Shown: one piece after another, positions 29,313-36,376 of the stretch
Layout: each line of letters begins with the position of its first letter
Numbering within the stretch: position 1 is the stretch's first letter
Origin: Herbaspirillum sp. ST 5-3
GTDB lineage: Bacteria; Pseudomonadota; Gammaproteobacteria; Burkholderiales; Burkholderiaceae_D
Direction: 5' to 3'
DNA: 64,000 nt
Assembly: GCF_004804275.1 (NCBI RefSeq)
Contig: NZ_STGI01000010.1
Span: 124,001-188,000, forward strand
The notes under the pieces: generated by a model
Told to the model about the DNA's origin: nothing
Databases searched by the model: none
The model's input: only the letters and a program-made list of their open reading frames with translations
Program-made: the position numbers and the translations under genes

Positions 29313-29815
29313 AAACACAATGTGTGGCGACGATTCGATCACATATTTTCGCTGCGGCGTTCTTGCTGATGTGCGCGCACACCGGCGCAATCGCGGGGGA
29401 TCTCGCCCCAGGATCAGAACTGGGCGTCTCGGAGCTCGCTGTAGCCGGCGCCAACGGCATGCAAGCGCGGATCGCACAGACCGGCGAGCAGAATGAAGCG
29501 GCCATCAGGCAGCAGGGAGTTTCACATTCCGGCCAGATTAGTCAAACCGGGGTCGCCAATGAGGCGAGCACCGTGCAGCTTGGTCACGCGAACCAATTCG
29601 TCCTCACTCAATCGGGCAGCGGCAACGAGTTTGAACTGACGCAGGCCGGCCGAGCAAATCAGGCCGTCGTGTCACAAGGCGGCGATGGAAATCGCGCCTC
29701 CGTCGAACAGCTCGGAAATTCCAATCTCGTGAATGTCCAGCAAGGTGCACTCAGCCCCAATCTCGCTATCCAGCAGCGCGGCAACGGTCTTGCAGCAAGA
29801 GTGATCCAGTATTAA
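29309..29815 (+). CDS. csgB: Minor curlin (CsgB-like nucleator)
   Basis: A 168-residue exported protein with a signal peptide and about five curlin repeats of the QxGxxN type (for example IAQTGEQNEAAIRQQG and LTQSGSGNEFELTQAG). It probably nucleates polymerisation of the major subunit on the cell surface. The assignment as CsgB rather than CsgA rests on its size, its place directly after csgG and the presence of a longer curlin next door. An intergenic T-rich stretch follows. Confidence 0.82.
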   Translation: MKTQCVATIRSHIFAAAFLLMCAHTGAIAGDLAPGSELGVSELAVAGANGMQARIAQTGEQNEAAIRQQGVSHSGQISQTGVANEASTVQLGHANQFVLTQSGSGNEFELTQAGRANQAVVSQGGDGNRASVEQLGNSNLVNVQQGALSPNLAIQQRGNGLAARVIQY

Positions 29816-29867
29816 GGGCACTGGATCGCACCAGTTTTTCCGCCCTTTTCTTTAGAGGAGAAAGCAA

Positions 29868-31577
29868 TTGAAAACAAAACTGACAGCATTGGCATTGGCC
29901 ATCGGTATGGCTTATGCTGCTTCACCGGCATTCGGGCAAGCGGTCATCTCGTCGACCGGCACGGGCAATGAGGCCTACATCGAGCAAAACGCCTCTGCGG
30001 GCGCATTCGCATCGATCACGCAAACCGGCAACGGCAATATCGCCGGCGTTCCCGGCGCAACACCGAGCGATCCGGCTGTCGCAACCGGCATCCTGCAAAC
30101 GAACAGCACCGCCGTGAATGCCGTCGTTGAGCAAAGCGGCAACGCCAATACTGCGAGCATCACTCAAGACACAGCCACAAACAGCAACGCAGCTTCCAGC
30201 CAATCCGGCAACAATAACCTGGCAACGACGTCGCAAACCGGCGCCACGCAGAGCTCTCTGGTTATCCAGTCCGGCAATGGCAACAACGCCTCCGTGAACC
30301 AAAGCGGCGCGAATCAGACCGCATCGGTGAGTACCACCAATTCGACCAACGGCAGCGCGACAATCAACCAGACGGATGGTCTGACCACCGGCAACGCCGC
30401 TGCCATCGCGCAGGACTCGGTATTGAATCAAGCCGCCACGATCAACCAGTCCGGCAACGACCAAAACGCAACCATTACGCAAAATATCGGATCAAAAGAA
30501 GGCAGCGCGACTGTGGCGCAGTCCGGCGAAGGTCATACCGCGAACGTTGTGCAAACCAACACCTGGTTCAGCCATGCGTCGGTGACTCAAGTCGATTCCC
30601 AGAACACCGCCAGCGTGACGCAGGGGCCTCTGGCTGATGCCAGCACGGCGACTGTTTTCCAATCCGGTAATAGCCAAAATGCAACGATCGACCAGTCCGG
30701 CGGCACGGTTTTCCCGGGCGGCGGCTCTGTCCAGGGTAACTATCAGGCCACGATCACGCAGTCGGGTGGTTACAATAACACTGCAACCGTTGCTCAATCC
30801 AATGGCTACCACGACATCGCGACGATCAATCAAATCGGAACGCACGACCAGGTCGCCACCGTGACCCAGTCGGGCAACGATAACAATGCAAATGTCACGC
30901 AAAACAACGGTTCGCATGACGGCAGCGCGACGGTCACCCAATCCGGCCACAGCAATACGGCAAACGTGCTGCAAACGGATACGTGGTACAGCAATGCTTA
31001 CGTAACGCAAGCTGGCTCGTTCAACAGCGCAAATCTCACGCAGGGTGGTCTTGCTGATTCCAGCACGGCGACGATCAACCAGTCCGGCAACAATAATGCC
31101 GCGACTGTCCAGCAAAGCGGCGGGACGGTATTCCCGGGTGGCGGTTCTGTTCAAGGCTTGTACCAAGCGTCTGTGACGCAAAACGGTGACAACAACACCG
31201 CTAACGTGTCGCAAACGAACGGCTATAACGATGTCGCAAGCGTGAGCCAGGATGGTATTTTGAATACTGCATCGATTACGCAAAGCAGCGCGTCCAATTC
31301 CTTGGCCCAAATCAGCCAGGGCGGGAACAACAACGATGCGCTGATCGGCCAATCCGGCGGTAATGCCCTGACAGGCAATATCACGCAGACCGGTGACTGG
31401 AGCTATGCGAACATCGCCCAAGCCGGCAATGGCAGCCTGGCCACTATCGTCCAGAACGGTGATGGCACGAGCTTCGCTGCTCGTAACACTGCAGCAATTC
31501 TGCAGACTGGTAACGGCTTTGTGGCTTCGATCAGCCAATCAGGCAATACCAATCATGCCGCTGTCTGGCAGCACTAA
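29868..31577 (+). CDS. csgA: Very long major curlin (CsgA-like amyloid subunit)
   Basis: A 569-residue secreted protein, more than three times the usual CsgA length (about 150). TTG start after AGGAGA; the signal peptide MKTKLTALALAIGMAYAASP ends near residue 23. The rest is built of more than twenty curlin-type repeats rich in Gln, Asn, Ser, Thr and Gly (for example ATVTQSGNDNNANVTQNN). A long-range repeat is also present: about 140 aa (420 bp) starting near 30430 recurs in register from about 30850, with the block SGGTVFPGGGSVQG in both copies. It should form an extended beta-solenoid amyloid. Confidence 0.9.
   Translation: MKTKLTALALAIGMAYAASPAFGQAVISSTGTGNEAYIEQNASAGAFASITQTGNGNIAGVPGATPSDPAVATGILQTNSTAVNAVVEQSGNANTASITQDTATNSNAASSQSGNNNLATTSQTGATQSSLVIQSGNGNNASVNQSGANQTASVSTTNSTNGSATINQTDGLTTGNAAAIAQDSVLNQAATINQSGNDQNATITQNIGSKEGSATVAQSGEGHTANVVQTNTWFSHASVTQVDSQNTASVTQGPLADASTATVFQSGNSQNATIDQSGGTVFPGGGSVQGNYQATITQSGGYNNTATVAQSNGYHDIATINQIGTHDQVATVTQSGNDNNANVTQNNGSHDGSATVTQSGHSNTANVLQTDTWYSNAYVTQAGSFNSANLTQGGLADSSTATINQSGNNNAATVQQSGGTVFPGGGSVQGLYQASVTQNGDNNTANVSQTNGYNDVASVSQDGILNTASITQSSASNSLAQISQGGNNNDALIGQSGGNALTGNITQTGDWSYANIAQAGNGSLATIVQNGDGTSFAARNTAAILQTGNGFVASISQSGNTNHAAVWQH
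30430..31270 (+). repeat. Two 420-bp tandem units inside csgA
   Basis: Aligning 30481-30840 with 30901-31260 at an offset of exactly 420 bp keeps the reading frame and matches at most conserved positions, including the FPGGGSV block and the NTWFS/DTWYS pair. The copies have diverged at many synonymous and some non-synonymous sites, so the duplication is old. Confidence 0.85.
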
Positions 31578-31653
31578 TCTTTTCTAACGCAGGAAAAGAG
31601 AAAGGCGGGCGAACTTTCGCTCGCCTTTCAATATCATTGAGTTCAAGGAGGGC

Positions 31654-31965
31654 ATGATGGCTGCTGACGCAAACTTGCAGGTTTGGCTCGATACACAGGC
31701 CAACATGGGGCAGACCCTTCTGGTTCCCTATGTAAAGACTGTGACCGACAGGCAAATTAATTTCCGTCTTGACGTGATTCAGCGAGGTAGCGGCGGAACG
31801 TCCCGTATCAGTCAGCAGGGGCTGGTCAAGGCCATGGCGAAGGCGCCTACATCCCTGGGGCGCGTGGCACTGGGCGTGCAGGGCAATTCGGAATGCAGCA
31901 TCGAGCTTGAGCTAAAAGAGAATGGCGCAGAACTGGGCGTCTACCATTTCGATTGTCCCCGCTAA
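31654..31965 (+). CDS. csgH: CsgH/CsgC-like curli chaperone
   Basis: A 103-residue protein downstream of the major curlin. RBS AAGGAGG. The fold-size, the LDVIQRGSGGTSRISQQG segment and its place in the operon match CsgH, a functional counterpart of CsgC that prevents premature amyloid formation in the periplasm. No clear signal peptide is visible, which is odd for a periplasmic chaperone; the true start or export route may differ. Its stop overlaps the stop of the convergent TetR gene. Confidence 0.75.
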   Translation: MMAADANLQVWLDTQANMGQTLLVPYVKTVTDRQINFRLDVIQRGSGGTSRISQQGLVKAMAKAPTSLGRVALGVQGNSECSIELELKENGAELGVYHFDCPR

Positions 31966-32678
31966 GGCGTATTGCGTTTCTCCTGGTGTTCAACCGGAAT
32001 CAGATTGTCTGGCTGTAGCAACGCAGCTCGGCAAAGACGCTCCATCTCGATCGCCCATTGTGCGGCGGTCAGACCCTGCTGGTCGATGAGCAAGAGATAG
32101 CGTCTTCCTCCCCATACGGACAAGTACAGCGCCCTCACGGTATCGGGACTGGCGCGCCGCGGAAGATCGGTGCACGCATCGATTGCCGCAATCCACTTTA
32201 CAGAAAGTTCGTCATATACGCGGCGATGATGCTTTTGCTCGGCAATCTGGTTTTCAAGAGCGAGCATTTCGGAATCGAAATAGGGCAATTCGCCGACGTC
32301 GATGCCGCAGGTGAGCCGTACTAGCCGGTGTATGCGCTGCTCCCAGGACGCTGAGGGAGGCGCGATGACTTGTCTGTCGATTTCCTCCAGCAAGACATCG
32401 ATGCAGTGACGCACATAACCCGAGAGCAGCGCATGCTTGTTCGGAAAATATTCGTACAAGGTCCCCACCGATACACCGGTTTCAAGAGCGACTGCGCGCG
32501 TCGTGACGCCTTCCCATCCGTGTGTGCGCCAAATCCGAACAAAGGCGTCATAAATCGCCTGCACGGTGAACTTTGCCCGTGCCTGTAATGGTCGCTTCAG
32601 GGGCTTCACCCGAGTCTTTCGCCCGGCATTTTGATTTCCGAACCCGGAGGAAGGGCGGCGCGGATACATTGGAGACAT
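31962..32678 (-). CDS. TetR-family regulator
   Basis: A 238-residue protein with a TetR helix-turn-helix (VTTRAVALETGVSVGTLYEY, about residues 47-66) and a variable ligand-binding C-terminus. ATG at 32678 (MSPMYPRRPSSG) was chosen; a longer frame extends over the divergent gene and is unlikely. It is divergent from the DUF2855 gene with only 28 bp between the starts, so it probably controls that gene and itself. The ligand is unknown. Confidence 0.85.
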   Translation of the reverse strand: MSPMYPRRPSSGFGNQNAGRKTRVKPLKRPLQARAKFTVQAIYDAFVRIWRTHGWEGVTTRAVALETGVSVGTLYEYFPNKHALLSGYVRHCIDVLLEEIDRQVIAPPSASWEQRIHRLVRLTCGIDVGELPYFDSEMLALENQIAEQKHHRRVYDELSVKWIAAIDACTDLPRRASPDTVRALYLSVWGGRRYLLLIDQQGLTAAQWAIEMERLCRAALLQPDNLIPVEHQEKRNTP

Positions 32679-32706
32679 CGACCTGTGACTGAAAAAGGAG
32701 AACGAA

Positions 32707-33810
32707 ATGTCGGATGCAATGACTGTAACACGGCTGCTGACCCGCAAGGACGCCTTGAACGAAAGCCGGGTGGATTCCACCCGGATCCTCCTGCCACTGC
32801 AGGAGGGGGAGGTGGTGCTCAAGATCGACCGCGTCGCGATCACGACCAACAATATCACCTATGCGGCGTTCGGCGACGCGATGCAATATTGGGAATTTTT
32901 TCCGACTCATTGCGAGGGCTGGGGGCACATGCCTGTCTGGGGATTTGCCGAGGTGGTCCTGTCGGAAGCGGAAGGCGTGGAAGTCGGCGAGCGCTTTTAC
33001 GGCTATTTCCCGATTGCCAGCCATATCAAGATGCAGGCTGATCGAGTGAGCAAGCGCGGGTTCTATGATGTCTCGAAACATCGCCAAGCACTGGTTTCAG
33101 CCTATAACCAATACACGCGTTGCAGTAACGATCCCGCCTATGTGCGAGAAAACGAGAATTACCAGATGATTGTGCGCCCCTTGTTCATCACTTCTTTCAT
33201 GGGCGCAGATTTTCTGCAGGATAACAAGTTCTTTGGGGCCCGGCAGATTCTCATTTCCAGTGCGTCGAGCAAGACGGCGTATGGCACGGCGTTTTGCCTG
33301 CATGAGAAATACGATGTCGAGTTGATCGGACTGACTTCGCGTGGCAACCGGGCGTTTGTGGATAGCCTTGGGTGCTACCACTGCAGTGCTGTCTATGAGG
33401 AGGTGACCATGATGAACAAGGACGCGCCGACCCTGTACATGGATTTCTCCGGTGATGAAACGCTGCGCGCCACAATACATCATCATTTCGGCGACGCGCT
33501 GACTTACGACTGCTTTGCCGGCTCCGCACAGAATACGAATTTTTTGCGCGACACCGCTTTGCCCGGCCCGAAGCCGCGCTTCTACTTTGCGCCAGTGCAG
33601 ATTCGCAAGCGTAACGAGGATTGGGGGCATGATGTCGTTAATCAGCGCTTCAACGAGGCCCAGCTCGATTTCATCCGGCGCGTCAGCGATCGGCAAAATC
33701 CCTGGATGGAAGTCACCGAGACCCGCGGCTACGCAGGCGCGCAGGCACTTATCGCTGAAATGCATGCCGGCCGCATCGATCCCCGGAAAGGACATGTTGT
33801 TGTGCTTTGA
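32707..33810 (+). CDS. DUF2855 family protein
   Basis: A 367-residue protein of the DUF2855 family, a distant relative of medium-chain dehydrogenases. It carries the segment TTNNITYAAFGDAMQYWEFF near residues 47-66 and a nucleotide-binding-like ILISSASSKTAYGTAF near 177-192. No zinc-binding cysteine pattern is evident. It is paired with a divergent TetR regulator. The catalytic role is unknown. Confidence 0.8.
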   Translation: MSDAMTVTRLLTRKDALNESRVDSTRILLPLQEGEVVLKIDRVAITTNNITYAAFGDAMQYWEFFPTHCEGWGHMPVWGFAEVVLSEAEGVEVGERFYGYFPIASHIKMQADRVSKRGFYDVSKHRQALVSAYNQYTRCSNDPAYVRENENYQMIVRPLFITSFMGADFLQDNKFFGARQILISSASSKTAYGTAFCLHEKYDVELIGLTSRGNRAFVDSLGCYHCSAVYEEVTMMNKDAPTLYMDFSGDETLRATIHHHFGDALTYDCFAGSAQNTNFLRDTALPGPKPRFYFAPVQIRKRNEDWGHDVVNQRFNEAQLDFIRRVSDRQNPWMEVTETRGYAGAQALIAEMHAGRIDPRKGHVVVL

Positions 33811-33928
33811 TTGACTTGCCGGGGCGGCGGATGGCTCCACGTAAACCGCCGGAAGGATCGCGTTCTGCCTGGCTGGTGACAACGTCATTCTTGTTTTTTT
33901 GGCATGCCCCCAAGCCGGCCCTAAAAAT

Positions 33929-35242
33929 AGGTTCTTCACGGATTAACGTGAACGAATAGAAACAAGGAGGGCAGTGAAACGTCGATAAACTGGTTGTGCG
34001 ACCAATCAGGAAATGACGAGACACTGCCCTCATGACCGATCTTACGCATGACCTCCCGTTCTGGGAAGGTTTTTCCATTTCTTCGCTGGATGTGCAGGAC
34101 GATATCGTCCGGATCAGGCTGGAGCCGCGGCCGGACGCGGCGATGGTGTGTTCGGGTTGCGGGCACAACTGCGCCTATGTGCATGAGACGTCCTGGCGCC
34201 AGATACGCGACATGCCGCTGTTTGGCCGGGCGGTCTGGCTCAAGGTCAGGCTGCGACGGTTGCGCTGCCCGGAGTGCGGGCCGCGTACCGAGCGCCTTTC
34301 CTGGCTGGGCCGGCATGCCCGCATTACCAATCGTCTGGCCGAGTTTGCCGCCCATTGGTGCGCGCGGCTGCCGATTGCGCATGTGTGCGAACTGACCGGA
34401 CTGCACTGGGAAACGGTGCGCCGGATCGACCGTGCGCGCCTGCAGGAGAAAGTGGATGCGCTGCCGATACCGGAACCGACGCGCTTGGTAATGGACGAAT
34501 TTGCGCTGTACAAGGGGCACCGCTATGCCACAGTGGTGCTCGATGCTGCTACCCGGCGCGTGCTGTGGATTGGCGAAGGCCGCAGCCGGGAAGCGATCCG
34601 GCCATTTTTCGAGTGGCTGGGCAAGGAGCGTTGCGGCAAGATCGAAGCGGTGGCCATGGACATGAACACGGCCTTCGACCTGGAAGTGCAGCAGCATTGC
34701 CCCAAGGCGCGCGTGGTCTACGACCTGTTTCATGTGATTGCCAAATATGGCCGCGAGGTGATCGACCGGGTGCGCGTTGATGAAGCCAATCGGCTCAGGC
34801 AGGACCGGCCGCAGAGCAAGGTCATCAAGCAGGCGCGCTGGCTACTGCTACGCAATCAGGAGAATCTGCAAGCCGATGGTAAGGCCCGCCTGCAAGAGTT
34901 GTTGAATGCCAATCAGGCACTCATGACTGTGTATGTAATGAAAGCGGCCCTCAAGGACCTGTGGGAGCCGGTTGGCGGAAAGCCTTGGCGTCATGCCTGG
35001 CGCACCTGGCACGCACAGGCGCGCGAGAGCGGCATCGAACCATTACGACGATTCGCCGATCGACTGGCCCCTTATTGGCGCGGCATCCTTGCACGCATGC
35101 GCTGACTGATGCATACCGGCCAGCTTGAAGGTATCAATAACCGCATCAAGGTCATGAAACGCATGGCTTACGGATACCGTGATAGCAGCTACTTCTTCCT
35201 CAAGATCAAGGCCTCGTTCTCCGGAAATCCGTGAAGAACCTA
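33929..35242 (+). mobile_element. ISL3-type insertion sequence with 17-bp terminal inverted repeats
   Basis: Perfect 17-bp inverted repeats bound the element: TAGGTTCTTCACGGATT at 33929-33945 and its complement at 35226-35242. It is about 1314 bp long and holds one transposase reading frame. No clear 8-bp target duplication could be read at the junctions (flanks cctaaaaa and aagtttga). The right end abuts another transposase remnant, so it inserted into or beside an older element. Confidence 0.9.
34032..35234 (+). pseudogene. ISL3-family transposase interrupted by an in-frame TGA
   Basis: 357 codons of an ISL3 transposase read from 34032. It has the N-terminal zinc-finger cysteines (MVCSGCGHNCAYVHE and LRCPECGPRTERL) and the DDE region VVLDAATRRVLWIGEGRS. 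A TGA at 35103-35105 stops the frame, but the same frame resumes with TGQLEGINNRIKVMKRMAYG and ends at 35234 (DSSYFFLKIKASFSGNP). That tail contains the conserved ISL3 catalytic Glu region. The element is therefore probably immobile unless the stop is read through. Confidence 0.88.
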
Positions 35243-35710
35243 AAGTTTGAACGTGCCACAAATAGCGGCGCACCAAGGCGAGCGTATAGGAGAAGGTCAC
35301 GCATCGCTTGTCGTACCAGCCCGCCGCGCGTATAGCCGTGATGCCTTGTTCGAACAAGGGTTTGGTCGAAAGTGTCACCATCGAATACAGTGTCAGAATC
35401 GCCGGGGTCATGCGGGCAATCGCCGCTGGCGACCATTGCCGCTGCGTTTCCATGCCCAGATGCGCCCGCACTTCTTCAAACGTCACCTATCAGCACCCAG
35501 TGTATCGGCACGACGGGCAAGCCGCTGCTATGCCAAACCGCAGTAGCGGTGGCAACGGCAATGCTTCCTTTGTCCTGGCTGTATCATCGCTCAAGCGTCA
35601 CGTATGCCAAAAAGTAGTGGCATCGGCCAATCTGGCTTGCAGGGTCGGCTGCCGGCTTCCCTTGCAACGAGGCTGGCCTTTGGCGTCGGGCTCGCGTTCC
35701 CGCTGATAAA
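35243..35710 (-). pseudogene. DDE transposase remnant
   Basis: Minus-strand fragments of one transposase in shifted frames: GQPRCKGSRQPTL (near 35670), HSSGLPVVPIHWVLIGD (near 35490-35540), then VTFEEVRAHLGMETQRQW and following C-terminal sequence down to 35243. A central part is deleted and the end is cut by the ISL3 element. The IS family is not certain (IS4-like superfamily). Confidence 0.7.
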
Positions 35711-35715
35711 CAAAA

Positions 35716-36194
35716 ATGGGCGGGTAGCAGCAGCGCATCCCTGCGCCACCGCCCCCTCAGAGCCGTGCGTGCGACTTTCACCGCGCACGGCTCAAGCACA
35801 ACAAAAGTCTCGATGCCGAGACCGATTTCGTGGATGAGTTTCCCCCTCCATTCGTCTTCGCCAGCGACACTGCCTGACTCTCATCGCAGGGACGCCGAAC
35901 CATCTACGTCGCCGATGGTTACTCTCTTGCTGAACCCTGGATAACCGCTCCGCGAACGCTACCAGAATCGTCGCAGCCGTCTGGCGACTGCGGCACCCGG
36001 TGAACGTGGGCATCCTTTCGGATCGGGACAAATCTTGAATCCCTGTCCGGTTTATTACCAACTGGCCTTCGGTTTTTCCACCATCCTTTGCCCGCTCCAC
36101 CCACAGCGTCCTTTACAAGTCGCCTGCCGCCTTTCGGTATTCTGGAAGGATAGGCGGTGAATCGAGTTTGCCGTGTTCCGCGTCATTGACACAC
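35716..36194 (-). mobile_element. ORF-less group II intron (or intron remnant)
   Basis: On the minus strand a GTGTG 5' end (36194) is followed by structured sequence typical of intron domain I, and near the 3' end by a 34-nt domain V hairpin at 35760-35793 (GAGCCGTGCGCGGTGAAAGT onward) with its GAAA tetraloop and AGC triad. A domain VI-like stem follows to about 35716. At about 480 nt there is no room for the maturase ORF. The boundaries are approximate. Confidence 0.72.
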
Positions 36195-36376
36195 GTGGGG
36201 TAGATTCATTCTGCCGTCTTTGCCGACGGTCATTTGTCCGTGTATTTTCATTTATCACGGGAATAACCAACGGCATGCCTTTTGGCCCAAGCCTCTCAGC
36301 GTCTTTGGCTTGTTGCTCGTAACGACAATTTATTCACCAGTTCGCATATGCTAACTTTGCCACGCAGCCTGGCACC
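36195..36376. other. Unassigned spacer downstream of fdsA
   Basis: About 180 bp between the intron and the fdsA stop. No FdsC- or FdsD-like sequence could be read in any minus-strand frame. Short frames only. Confidence 0.5.

Noticed and set aside
29868-31577. CRISPR-like regular repetition
   Set aside because: The repeats are in frame, diverged, of 60-70 bp and encode curlin motifs; there are no unique spacers or identical repeats.
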